Shown: in pieces, positions 46,518 to 56,000 of the stretch | Layout of the letters: each line of letters begins with the position of its first letter | Position numbering within the stretch: the first letter of the stretch is position 1 | Origin: Mesorhizobium sp. LHD-90 | GTDB lineage: Bacteria > Pseudomonadota > Alphaproteobacteria > Rhizobiales > Rhizobiaceae | NCBI RefSeq assembly: GCF_030929505.1 | Contig: NZ_JAVFVV010000002.1 | Location: 1 to 64,000 of the forward strand | DNA: 64,000 nucleotides | Reading direction: 5' to 3' | Made by a program: the position numbers and the translations under genes | Notes under the pieces: generated by a model | Databases searched by the model: none | Told to the model about the DNA's origin: nothing | What the model saw: the letters and a program-made list of their open reading frames with translations, nothing else

Positions 46518-46545
46518 GGCTCCTGACAATGGGCTGTCAGGAGCC
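46518..46545. promoter_or_regulatory. Palindromic operator, copy 1
   Basis: GGCTCCTGACA and TGTCAGGAGCC form perfect 11-base arms around six bases. The core TCCTGACA-N6-TGTCAGGA recurs at 50240 upstream of the glutathione transferase gene, with the same spacing. This favours a binding site for one dimeric regulator over a terminator; it lies 114 bases before the gene at 46659. Confidence 0.6.
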
Positions 46546-46658
46546 CCCTGCTAGGGGGGGATGCCAGACGAGGAGTGCCGTGATGTCCAAAACCGTCCAA
46601 AGCTATGATTGCCGTCCGTCCACCGTACATGTCTTCCAGGTGTTCGGGGAGAAAGACC

Positions 46659-46880
46659 ATGCTTGAGCATATTCACGTCCGGGCCATCCGTCCGGCGTAC
46701 AGAGCAGTTCCGGGGTCTGCGAAGCCGATCTACGTCATCGAAACGGATCTTGCTCTCTCGAAGGATGACCCTGCCTATGACCGTGACGCACTCGGCGACC
46801 TGCTGTTCGCGGCAAAAGATTATCTGGCCGCCAACCCGGCGTATCATGGGCTGAAGATCGTCCCGTATCTCCAAAAGTGA
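46659..46880 (+). CDS. Small hypothetical protein, 73 residues
   Basis: The product begins MLEHIHVRAIRPAYRAVPGS, continues with IYVIETDLALSKDDPAYDRD, and ends KIVPYLQK. It is soluble with no recognised domain. GGGGAG sits 8 bases before the ATG, so translation is likely. A perfect palindrome shared with the glutathione transferase gene lies upstream, which suggests common regulation. The 363-base gap that follows has no gene I can see. Confidence 0.6.
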   Translation: MLEHIHVRAIRPAYRAVPGSAKPIYVIETDLALSKDDPAYDRDALGDLLFAAKDYLAANPAYHGLKIVPYLQK

Positions 46881-47243
46881 GGAAGCCCTATGGCTCTGGA
46901 TCGTTGATGCGCGCGGCGGCGGTACAATCCATGTGGCGTTGCCACAGAAAGGGTGACGGAGCGAAATTTCTCTGCTAGCTGTTCATCTGGTCCGACCAGT
47001 GCAGCGAACGCTTGATGGGCGGGGACGGAAAGCGGTCTCGACGCCGATCGAATGAGCAATGTCGGCAAAGCCGTGGCGGTCTTCGTCAGAAGCGCGTTTC
47101 AGCGCCCCGGCCTGACAAAGGACAGCAGCGCACGGTACATCTGGACGTGAAATACCTGTTGCATCCCTAGGGAAGAATGCAATAGCTATTCTATCAATGT
47201 GGGAAAAGAGGCCGTCAGAGCCGGGACCACAGGGGAGGAACGC
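46881..47243. other. Intergenic region before the sugar ABC operon
   Basis: I see no gene in this 363-base stretch. Near its end is a perfect ten-base palindrome AATAGCTATT (47181-47190), preceded by CCCTAGGG. These may be operator or promoter elements of the downstream transporter operon. Confidence 0.4.
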
Positions 47244-47984
47244 GTGGCGTTGCTGGATGTTCGCAGCATCTCGAAAAGCTTCGGCGCCATCAAGGCGCTG
47301 ACCGACGTGAGCTTTTCGGTCGAGCCCGGCGAGGTTGTCGGCCTCATGGGCGACAACGGTGCCGGCAAATCCACCATGGTCAAGCTGGTTGCCGGCAATT
47401 TCCCGCCGAGCGAGGGCGAGATCGCCGTCGACGGTAAGATCTGCCATTTCCACCGGCCGATCGAGGCGCGTTCGGAGGGGATCGAGGTCGTCTACCAGGA
47501 CCTGGCGCTCGCCGACAACTTGACCGCCGCGCAGAACGTGTTTCTGGGACGCGAGGTCAAGAAGGGCTTTTGGCCTTTCCGCATCCTCGACAAGAAGACG
47601 ATGATCGAGCGCGCGGGCCAGCTTTTCGCGGAACTCAAATCCGAAACGCGGCCGCGCGACCTGGTGAAAAAAATGTCGGGCGGGCAGCGGCAGGCCGTGG
47701 CGATCGCCCGCACGCGGCTTTCCAACGCCAAGCTGGTGCTGATGGACGAGCCGACCGCGGCGATCTCGGTTCGCCAGGTGGCCGAGGTGCTGGAACTCAT
47801 CCGTCGACTGAAGTCGCGCGGCGTCTCGGTGATGCTGATCAGCCATCGCATGCCGGACGTGTTTGCAGTCTGCGACCGCATCGTCGTACTCCGGCGCGGC
47901 TCCAAGGTCGCCGACAAGCATACCGCCGACACCTCGCCGGAAGAGGTCACCGGCCTGATTACGGGAGCGATCCGTGCAGCCTAG
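47244..47984 (+). CDS. Sugar ABC transporter ATP-binding protein (CUT2 type, single domain)
   Basis: The 246-residue ATPase has Walker A GLMGDNGAGKSTMVKLVAGN, signature MSGGQRQAVAIAR and Walker B KLVLMDEPTAAISVRQ, followed by the switch His in LISHRMPDVF. A single ABC domain with this sequence type resembles FrcA of the rhizobial fructose importer. GTG 47244 is chosen because GGGGAGG lies 5 bases upstream; an earlier in-frame GTG at 47199 has none. The permease start overlaps its end by 11 bases. Confidence 0.9.
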   Translation: MALLDVRSISKSFGAIKALTDVSFSVEPGEVVGLMGDNGAGKSTMVKLVAGNFPPSEGEIAVDGKICHFHRPIEARSEGIEVVYQDLALADNLTAAQNVFLGREVKKGFWPFRILDKKTMIERAGQLFAELKSETRPRDLVKKMSGGQRQAVAIARTRLSNAKLVLMDEPTAAISVRQVAEVLELIRRLKSRGVSVMLISHRMPDVFAVCDRIVVLRRGSKVADKHTADTSPEEVTGLITGAIRAA

Positions 47985-49101
47985 TCAGCTCGTCTCCCAG
48001 GCCATGCCGGCAACTGACCTGCCCGAGGAAAGCCACGCCGCGATCTCCGACGTGGTCGGCGTCAAGGAACAGACGCCCCTCCAGGCCCTGATCTCCAGCC
48101 AGGCCTTCTGGGTGGCGGTGGCGCTGCTGGTGCTGGTGGTGTTCATGACCTGGCTGGAACCGAGTTTCGGCACGGTCGAAAACGTCACCAACATCACCCG
48201 CAATTTCGCTCCGATCGCCATCATGGGGCTGGGCATGACGGTGGTGCTGATCACCGGCGGCATCGACCTGTCGATCGGCTCGGTGATGGGGCTGGTGGCG
48301 ATCGTCGCCGGCCTGCTGCTCACCTGGCACTATCCCTGGTATGTCGCCTTCGGCGCCGGACTGCTGGCGGGGTTGGCCTGCGGCGCCTTCAACGGATTTT
48401 TCGTCGCCTATGTCGGCATGCCGTCGTTCGTGGTGACGCTCGGCATGCTGTCGATCGCGCGCTCGCTGGCCGTGGTGCTGTCGGGCAACCAGATGCTCTA
48501 CCAGTTCGGTCCGGACGCGCCGATAGTCAAGGCGATCGGCCAGGCGAAATGGCCGCTACGGCAGCCGGCCGGCTGGGCGCCGTCCTGGATGCCGGAATTC
48601 TCCTCGCATTTCTGGGTGATGGTGGTCATGGCGCTGGCGCTCGGCTTCGTCTTCATCTTCACCGCCTGGGCCAGGCATCTCTTCGCCATCGGTGGCAACG
48701 AAAACGCCGCGCGCATGACTGGCGTGCCGGTCGACCGGATCAAATTCCAGGCCTATGTGTTTTCCGCCTTCACCGCCTCGATCGCCTCGCTGTTGCTGCT
48801 CGGCTACAGCGGCTCGGCGATCAATGCCATGGGCACGGGTTACGAGCTGCGCGTTATCGCCGGCACCGTGATCGGTGGCGCGAATCTTATGGGCGGCTAC
48901 GGCACGGCCTTCGGCGCGGTGATCGGCGCGGCGTTCCTCGAAGTCATCCGCAACGCGCTGCTTATGGCGGGCATCGATTCGAACTGGCAGGGCGCATTCG
49001 TCGGCGCCTTCATCATCCTGGCCGTTCTGCTGGGCATGCAGACCTCCGGCAGGTCGTTGAAGTCCCTGCTGGAGGGCATGTTCACCCGGACGGGCAAATA
49101 G
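47974..49101 (+). CDS. Sugar ABC transporter permease (CUT2/ribose-fructose type)
   Basis: The 375-residue protein has a soluble N-terminal tail of about 45 residues and then eight to ten membrane segments. VVLITGGIDLSIGSVMGLVA and YELRVIAGTVIGGANLMGGY are signatures of RbsC/FrcC-like permeases, and ARHLFAIGGNENAARMTGV is the ATPase-contact loop. The GTG start overlaps the ATPase gene by 11 bases. An insert of about 25 residues (PLRQPAGWAPSWMPEF) lies in a periplasmic loop. Confidence 0.92.
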   Translation: MQPSQLVSQAMPATDLPEESHAAISDVVGVKEQTPLQALISSQAFWVAVALLVLVVFMTWLEPSFGTVENVTNITRNFAPIAIMGLGMTVVLITGGIDLSIGSVMGLVAIVAGLLLTWHYPWYVAFGAGLLAGLACGAFNGFFVAYVGMPSFVVTLGMLSIARSLAVVLSGNQMLYQFGPDAPIVKAIGQAKWPLRQPAGWAPSWMPEFSSHFWVMVVMALALGFVFIFTAWARHLFAIGGNENAARMTGVPVDRIKFQAYVFSAFTASIASLLLLGYSGSAINAMGTGYELRVIAGTVIGGANLMGGYGTAFGAVIGAAFLEVIRNALLMAGIDSNWQGAFVGAFIILAVLLGMQTSGRSLKSLLEGMFTRTGK

Positions 49102-49156
49102 ATCCGGCGGCAAAACCGCCGGGGAAGTGGACGTCAAAAACAATGTGGAGGAACTC

Positions 49157-50161
49157 GTGAAAAGATACATTCTGACGGCCGCCGTGGCGTTCTCGGCGCT
49201 GATGGCTGGCCAGAGCTACGCGCAGGACAAGTTCACCTTCGCGCTGGTGCCGAAGAACATGAACAACCCGTTCTTCGACCAGGCGCGCGATGGCTGCAAA
49301 AAGGCCGAAGCTGAAGCCAACGGCGCCTTCGAATGCATGTATATCGGCCCCGGCGAGCACGGCGGCGGCGAGGAGCAGGTGCAGATCGTGCAGGATCTGG
49401 TCGCCAAGAAGGTCGACGGCATAGCCGTTGCGCCGTCGAACGCGGCGGCGATGGCGGTGGCGCTGCAAGCCGCCAAGGAAGCCGGCATCCCGGTACTGAC
49501 CTGGGACTCCGACGTGCTGCCGGAGAACAAGGACCTGCGGCTGGCTTATGTCGGCACGCATAATTACGAGATCGGCGTCAACCTCGCCAAGATCGTGCAG
49601 ACCATCAAGCCGAAGGGTGGCACCATCTGCATCCAGTCGGGCGGCGCGGCGGCGGCCAACCACAACGAGCGCATGAAGGGCATCCGCGACACGCTGGCCG
49701 GCAAGGAATCGGCGGCTTCGCCCGGCGATGCGCTGACCGGCCAGAACGGCTGGACGGAAGCCGATGGCTGCCCGCTCTACACGAACGACGACTTCCCGAT
49801 CTCGGTGCAGCAGTTCCAGGACTTCATGGCAAAGATGCCGAACCTCGACGCCTTCGTGCCGACGGGCGGCTTCCCGCAGTTCGTGCCCGACGCCAACCGC
49901 GCCGCGGTGACGCCGTTCAAGGACAAGATCGCCAAGAAGGAACTGGCGCTGGTCGTCGCCGACACGCTGCCGGTGCAGATGGACCAGATGAAGGAAGGAC
50001 TTTCGCTCGGCCAGGTCGGACAGCGGCCGTTCGAAATGGGCTACAAGACCATGTTCGCGCTGAAGGACATCAAGGACGGCAAGGCGGCTCCGGCCGATCC
50101 GACATACACCGGCCTCGACGTCTGCACGCCGGAAACGGCAGATACCTGCATCGCCAAGTGA
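49157..50161 (+). CDS. Sugar ABC transporter substrate-binding protein
   Basis: The 334-residue periplasmic binding protein has a signal peptide (ILTAAVAFSALMAGQSYAQD) and the type I fold: FALVPKNMNNPFFDQARDGC, KKVDGIAVAPSNAAAMAVAL and IPVLTWDSDVLPENKDLRLA. Such proteins bind pentoses or hexoses; the exact sugar is not evident. The order ATPase-permease-binder is unusual but seen. GTG 49157 is preceded by GGAGGAA. Two C-terminal cysteines (DVCTPETADTC) may form a disulfide. Confidence 0.9.
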   Translation: MKRYILTAAVAFSALMAGQSYAQDKFTFALVPKNMNNPFFDQARDGCKKAEAEANGAFECMYIGPGEHGGGEEQVQIVQDLVAKKVDGIAVAPSNAAAMAVALQAAKEAGIPVLTWDSDVLPENKDLRLAYVGTHNYEIGVNLAKIVQTIKPKGGTICIQSGGAAAANHNERMKGIRDTLAGKESAASPGDALTGQNGWTEADGCPLYTNDDFPISVQQFQDFMAKMPNLDAFVPTGGFPQFVPDANRAAVTPFKDKIAKKELALVVADTLPVQMDQMKEGLSLGQVGQRPFEMGYKTMFALKDIKDGKAAPADPTYTGLDVCTPETADTCIAK

Positions 50162-50178
50162 CATCCTGACGGTTTTGC

Positions 50179-50214
50179 GGGGCGGGCGGGATTTTTCTCG
50201 CCCGCCCCGTTTTT
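50179..50214 (+). terminator. Intrinsic terminator after the sugar-binding gene
   Basis: GGGGCGGGCG (50179-50188) and CGCCCGCCCC (50199-50208) form a ten-base stem followed by GTTTTT, 18 bases after the stop codon. Confidence 0.9.
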
Positions 50215-50239
50215 CCGGGACGGGTTTGCCACCGTCACA

Positions 50240-50261
50240 TCCTGACAGTCGGGTGTCAGGA
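50240..50261. promoter_or_regulatory. Palindromic operator, copy 2
   Basis: TCCTGACA-N6-TGTCAGGA, identical in core and spacing to the copy at 46521-46542. It lies 47 bases before the glutathione transferase start, next to a possible -10 sequence (TATGCT at 50265). Confidence 0.6.
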
Positions 50262-50308
50262 GGTCTATGCTAGAGACCCTCCGTCAAACGATGCGGAGGA
50301 CGAACGAT

Positions 50309-50941
50309 ATGCTGAAATTCTATCATGCGCCGTGGTCGCGCGGCTCGGGCGTGCTCTGGTTGCTGGAGGAACTCGGGGTCGACTACGAGCTCGTCCACAT
50401 CGACATCCGCGCCGAGGGCGGCGTGCCGGAGGCCTACCGGAAGATCCAGCCGAACAAGAAGGTGCCGGCGATCGAGCATGACGGCGTCGTCATCACTGAG
50501 CGGGCCGCGATCACCACCTATCTGGCCGATGCCTTTCCGCAGGCGGGTCTTGCGCCGGCGATCGGCGATCCGATGCGCGGGCCATATCTGACGGCGCTGG
50601 TCTATTGCGATGCTGTCTTCGACCCGTGCATCTCGGCCCACGCGCATGGCCTGACCTATGTGGGCAACGACTACTCCTTCGGCCTGTTCGACGACATGGT
50701 GGCCTATGTCGAGCGCAAGCTGACGGAAAACCCATTCGCCGCCGGCGACCGCTTTACTGCGGCCGACATCCAGTTGGCGTCCGGCATCGGCTACACGATG
50801 GATCAATTGAAGAAGCTGCCGGAAAGACCGGCTTTTCGGGCCTATCTGCAGCGGATCGGCGACCGTCCCGCCTGGAAGCGCGCCCAGGCCAAGGACTATG
50901 CACTGGCAAAGACCGTGCCGGCGTGGGCGGGCAAGGTTTGA
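50309..50941 (+). CDS. Glutathione S-transferase family protein
   Basis: The 210-residue protein has an N-terminal thioredoxin-like domain (MLKFYHAPWSRGSGVLWLLE and KVPAIEHDGVVITERAAITT) with the glutathione-binding ITERAAI turn and Ser in WSRGSG, followed by the all-helical C-terminal domain (FAAGDRFTAADIQLASGIGY). It conjugates or reduces electrophiles with glutathione; the substrate is unknown. GGAGGA lies 8 bases upstream of ATG 50309. A palindromic operator shared with the gene at 46659 lies just upstream. Confidence 0.92.
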   Translation: MLKFYHAPWSRGSGVLWLLEELGVDYELVHIDIRAEGGVPEAYRKIQPNKKVPAIEHDGVVITERAAITTYLADAFPQAGLAPAIGDPMRGPYLTALVYCDAVFDPCISAHAHGLTYVGNDYSFGLFDDMVAYVERKLTENPFAAGDRFTAADIQLASGIGYTMDQLKKLPERPAFRAYLQRIGDRPAWKRAQAKDYALAKTVPAWAGKV

Positions 50942-50953
50942 GGCTGGCTGGCC

Positions 50954-52273
50954 TCAGACCGCCTGGCCGTAAAGGTCGTAGGCGTCGGCGCGGTCGATCT
51001 TGACCGTGACGATGTCGCCGGCGCGCAGCGGGCGGCGCGACGAGACATGCACCGAACCGTCGATCTCAGGCGCGTCATATCTGGTCCGGCCTTTTCCGGC
51101 GCCGCCATTCGCTTCGTCGATGATGACGGGCAGCCGCTTGCCGACTTTCTTTGTCAATTGTGCAGCGGAGACCTTCTGCTGGCGCTGCATGAAGCGGTGC
51201 CAGCGGCTCTCCTTCACCTCCTGCGGCACCTCGGCGAGTCCTAGATCGTTGGAGCGCGCGCCGCTCACCGGCTCGTATTTGAAGCATCCGGCACGGTCGA
51301 TTTTTGCTTCGTCCAGCCAGTCGAGCAGCATCTCGAAATCCTCCTCCGTCTCGCCGGGGAAGCCGACGATGAAGGTGGAGCGAACGGCGAGGTCCGGGCA
51401 GACTTCGCGCCAGCCGCGGATGCGTTCCAGCGTCTTTTCGCCATGGGCCGGGCGGCGCATGTTCTTCAGCACTGCCGGCGAGGCGTGTTGGAAGGGGATG
51501 TCGAGATAAGGAAGGATTTTTCCTTCCGCCATCAGCGGGATGACGTCGGCGACGTGCGGGTAGGGGTAGACATAGTGGAGCCGCACCCACATGCCGAGTT
51601 CGCCGAGCTCTTTCGCGAGGTCTTGGAACTTCGCCCGTACCTCGCGGTCCTGGAAACGGCTCGCCTCGTATTTGATGTCGACGCCGTAGGCGCTGGTGTC
51701 CTGCGAGATCACCATGATCTCCTTGACGCCGGCCTTGGCCAGTTTTTCGGCCTCGCGCAAAACGTCGCCGGCGGGCCGAGAGACGAGATCGCCGCGCAGC
51801 GCCGGGATGATGCAAAAGGTGCAGCGGTTGTTGCAGCCTTCCGAAATCTTCAGATAGGCGTAGTGGCGCGGCGTCAGCTTGATGCCCTGCGGCGGCAGCA
51901 GGTCGACCAACGGATCGTGCTGCGGCGGGGCGGCCTCATGCACGGCGGCCATGACGCTCTCATAGGCCTGCGGCCCGGTGATGGCGAGCACGTTGGGGTG
52001 TTTCTCGCGGATCAGCTCGGGCGTGGCGCCCATGCAGCCGGTGACGATGACCTTGCCGTTCTCCTTCATGGCGGTGCCGATGGCGCTGAGCGATTCATCG
52101 CGGGCCGAATCCAGGAAGCCGCAGGTGTTGACGACGACGAGGTCGGCGCCGTCATGCTTGCGGGCGATCTCGTAACCTTCGGCGCGCAGGCGCGTCAGGA
52201 TGCGCTCGGAATCGACCAGCGCTTTGGGGCAGCCGAGGCTGACGAAGCTGACGCGAGGAGCAGTTGCGGACAT
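50954..52273 (-). CDS. rimO: Ribosomal protein S12 methylthiotransferase
   Basis: RimO adds a methylthio group to an Asp of ribosomal protein S12 using radical SAM chemistry. The 439-residue product has the N-terminal UPF0004 cluster cysteines ([18 protein letters not shown] and VTGCMG), the radical SAM motif [15 protein letters not shown] and a C-terminal TRAM domain ending in [27 protein letters not shown] at 52273 is taken as start on homology; longer frames upstream lack support. It is convergent with the glutathione transferase gene. Confidence 0.96.
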   Translation of the reverse strand: MSATAPRVSFVSLGCPKALVDSERILTRLRAEGYEIARKHDGADLVVVNTCGFLDSARDESLSAIGTAMKENGKVIVTGCMGATPELIREKHPNVLAITGPQAYESVMAAVHEAAPPQHDPLVDLLPPQGIKLTPRHYAYLKISEGCNNRCTFCIIPALRGDLVSRPAGDVLREAEKLAKAGVKEIMVISQDTSAYGVDIKYEASRFQDREVRAKFQDLAKELGELGMWVRLHYVYPYPHVADVIPLMAEGKILPYLDIPFQHASPAVLKNMRRPAHGEKTLERIRGWREVCPDLAVRSTFIVGFPGETEEDFEMLLDWLDEAKIDRAGCFKYEPVSGARSNDLGLAEVPQEVKESRWHRFMQRQQKVSAAQLTKKVGKRLPVIIDEANGGAGKGRTRYDAPEIDGSVHVSSRRPLRAGDIVTVKIDRADAYDLYGQAV

Positions 52274-52443
52274 GTCGGGTCTTTCAACGGCGAAAGCCGG
52301 AACCATGATGGGTCCGGCCTTGCCACGATGCGTTGATTTAACGTGCGGGCGCCCGCGGCGCTCCAATTGCGCGGCGCAATAACACAGTTCCGCGCGCAGG
52401 AAAACCGCGACCCGGCGTCCCGCTTACGGCCGGCAGGAGCGGA

Positions 52444-52890
52444 TCACCGGTCCTTCACCGTCTCCATGGCCACGAAAGTCGAGGTCTGCGCCACATGCGG
52501 CAGCGCCGATATGCGCTCGCCCAGCACGCGGCGGTAGGCGGCGATGTCGCGGGTGCGCACCTTCAAGAGATAGTCGAAGCTCGCCGCCATCATGTGGCAC
52601 TGCTCGATCTCCGGCACGGCCTGCACGGCGCGATTGAACTCCGCCAGCGCCAGCGAGCGCGTGTCCGACAGTTTCACCTGCACGAAGGCGACGTGGCCTT
52701 CGCCCATGCGCTCGCGGTCGATGACGGCCGAATAGCCACGGATGAATCCGTCCTTCTCCAGCCGTCGCACCCGCGCCTGAACCGGCGTTTTCGACAACCC
52801 GACCGCCGCCGCCAGTTCGCTGGAGGAAAGCCGGGCATCGCGCGACAGCGCCGCCAGGATGTTTCGGTCGATGCGGTCCAATTGATCCAT
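52444..52890 (-). CDS. putR: Lrp/AsnC-family regulator of proline use
   Basis: The 148-residue protein has an N-terminal helix-turn-helix (residues about 20-45, LSSSELAAAVGLSKTPVQAR) and a RAM-type effector domain (VAFVQVKLSDTRSLALAEFN, MAASFDYLLKVRTRDIAAYR). It is divergent from putA with 153 bases between starts, the arrangement of PutR, which activates putA in response to proline. The putA product lacks its own N-terminal DNA-binding domain, which fits a separate regulator. Confidence 0.88.
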   Translation of the reverse strand: MDQLDRIDRNILAALSRDARLSSSELAAAVGLSKTPVQARVRRLEKDGFIRGYSAVIDRERMGEGHVAFVQVKLSDTRSLALAEFNRAVQAVPEIEQCHMMAASFDYLLKVRTRDIAAYRRVLGERISALPHVAQTSTFVAMETVKDR

Positions 52891-53043
52891 GGAGTACGAT
52901 ATTCCGGTTCGATTGCTTCGTTACTAGGCAACAACATAGTTCGTTCGATCTGAAAACGCCAGAGATTTGGTCCGTACCGAAATCCGCGTCATGATAGTCG
53001 TGCCGCCGTTCTCCAATCGCCGCTCGCCATCCACGGGATCGCC

Positions 53044-56000
53044 ATGACAGCAGCTTTGTTCGACGTGCTCCGCAGCCATATCCGCGAAAACTACCTGCCC
53101 GACGAGGACGAGGCACTCGCAAGGTTGGTGAAGCTGGCCGATCTTTCGCCCGAGCAGCGCAAGGCGATCTCGGCGCGCGCCGCCGAGCTGGTGCGGGCCG
53201 TGCGCGCCTCCTCCGATCCGCGGCTGATGGAGGTCTTTCTCTCCGCCTATGGGCTCTCAACCAAGGAGGGCGTGGCGCTGATGTGCCTGGCGGAAGCGCT
53301 GCTGCGCGTGCCGGATACGCAGACCATGGACGATCTTATCCAGGACAAGATCGCGCCGCACGACTGGTCGGCGCATTCCGGCGAATCGAGTTCGATCTTC
53401 GTCAACGCCTCGACCTGGGCGCTGATGCTGACCGGCCGTGTGCTCGACGACACGGACGACGGCATCGCAGGCACGCTGCGCTCCATGGTTCGCCGGCTGG
53501 GCGAGCCGGTGATCCGCCGCGCGGTGTCGGCCGCGATGCGCGAGATGGGCGAGCAGTTCGTGCTCGGCCGCACCATCGGCGAGGCGGTGCGGCGCGGCGG
53601 CGACATGCTGGAAAAGGGCTACCTCTATTCCTACGACATGCTGGGCGAGGCTGCCCGCACCGAGGCCGACGCGCTGCGCTATCTCAAGGCCTATGCCGAT
53701 GCCATCTCGTCGCTGAACAGCGGCGCCGACGGTCCCGATATCCGCACCAATCCCGGCATCTCGGTAAAACTCTCGGCGATCCACCCGCGCTACGAGCAGG
53801 CGCAGCGCGAGACGATGCTGCCCGTCATGAGCGAGCGGCTGCTGTCGCTGGCGCTGGCCGCTGCCCATGCGCGCATGGGGCTCAACATCGATGCCGAGGA
53901 GGCCGACCGGCTCGACCTGTCGCTCGACGTCATCGAGCGGGTGCTGGCCGACCCGCGGCTGGCGGAATGGGACGGTTTCGGCGTCGTCGTCCAGGCCTAC
54001 GGGCCGCGTGCCGCCTTCGTCATCGACTGGCTCTACGCGCTGGCGCAAAAGCTCGACCGCACCATCATGGTGCGGCTGGTCAAGGGCGCGTATTGGGACA
54101 CCGAAATCAAGCGGGCGCAAGTGCTGGGGCTGTCCGGCTATCCGGTGTTCACGCGAAAGGTGAACACCGACGTCTCCTACATCGCCTGCGCCAAGAAGCT
54201 GTTGTCGATGACCGACCGCATCTATCCGCAGTTCGCCACCCACAACGCCCATACGGTCGCCGCTATTCTGCGCATGGCGCCGGACCGCGAAAAATTCGAA
54301 TTCCAGCGGCTGCACGGCATGGGCGAGGCCCTCCACGAGACGGTGCGCAAGGCGGAAGGCACGCGCTGCCGCATCTATGCGCCGGTCGGCGCGCATTCCG
54401 ACCTGCTTGCCTATCTGGTGCGCAGGCTACTGGAAAACGGCGCCAACTCCTCCTTCGTGCATCAGGTGACCGACGCGGATGTGCCGCCGGAGGAGATTGC
54501 CCGCGATCCGTTTGCCGTGGTCGACAGCCAGGGCGCGGCCGCCAATCCGGCGATCGCCAAGCCGGCAGAGATTTTTGGCAACAGGAAGAATTCGCGCGGC
54601 CTGGACGTGAGCGATCCCGTCACCCTTGCCGGGATCGAAAAGGCGCGGGCGGCCTTTGCAGGTTCCGACAGGTGGGCCGCCGCTCCGGCGCCCAAAGCGG
54701 CTGGTTACGGCTCGAAGCGGCTGGTGACGAACCCCACGAGGCCCGGCGACGTGGTCGGCTCGGTCACCGAGGCCGGCCCAAAACAGGTTGCCGCCGCGGT
54801 GAAGTCCGCGGCGGACGCGCAGCCCGCCTGGGCAAGACGTCCCGTCGCCGAGCGTGCCGGCATTTTGCGCCGCGCCGCCGACCTCTATGAGGAAAACGCC
54901 GCCGAGTTTTTTGCGCTCTGCACCCGCGAAGCGGGCAAGACGCTGGCCGACGGCGTGTCGGAAGTGCGCGAGGCGGTGGATTTTCTGCGCTATTACGCCA
55001 CCGAGGCGGCGAAGGCGGAGGCGGGCACCGAGGCGAGGGGGGTAATCGCCTGCATCTCGCCCTGGAATTTTCCGCTGGCGATTTTTTCGGGGCAGATCGC
55101 CGCGGCGCTCGTCACCGGCAATGCGGTAGTCGCGAAACCCGCGGAGCAAACCCCGCTGATCGCGGCCAAGGCAGTGGACTTGCTGCACCGGGCCGGCGTG
55201 CCGGCCGACGTGCTGCATCTGCTGCCGGGCGACGGGCCGTCCGTCGGCGCACCGCTGACCGCCGATCCGCGCATCGCCGGCGTCTGCTTCACCGGCTCGA
55301 CGGAAGTGGCGAAGCTGATCGAGAAGCAGCTCGCCGAGACGGCGGCGCCGGACGCCATGCTGATCGCCGAGACCGGCGGGCTGAACGCGATGATCGTCGA
55401 TTCGACTGCCTTGCCCGAACAGGCGGTGCGCGACATTCTTGCTTCCGCCTTCCAGAGCGCCGGGCAGCGCTGCTCGGCGCTGCGGGTGCTCTACGTCCAG
55501 AAGGATGTCGAGAAGAAGATGCTGGAGATGCTGGAAGGCGCACTGAAGGCGCTGAAGGTCGGCGACCCATGGTTGATCTCGACCGATGTCGGGCCGGTGA
55601 TCGACGACGAGGCGCGGCAGTCGATCCTCGGCTACTGCAAGGAAATGGAAGCCAAGGGAAAACTGGTCGCCAAACTCGATGCGCCGGCCGAGGGCCGCTT
55701 CGTCGCTCCGCACATCTTCCGCGTTTCCGGCATCGACGAGATGAAGAAGGAAGTCTTCGGCCCGGTGCTGCATGTCGCCACCTTCGGGGCGGACGACATC
55801 GATCATGTGATCTCGTCGATCAACCGCAAGGGTTATGGGCTGACGTTCGGCCTGCACACCCGCATCGAGGCCAGGGTGCAGCACATCGTCGACGGCGTGC
55901 ATGCCGGCAACATCTACGTCAACCGCAACCAGATCGGCGCCGTGGTCGGCTCGCAGCCTTTCGGCGGCGAAGGGCTTTCGGGCACCGGGCCGAAGGCCGG

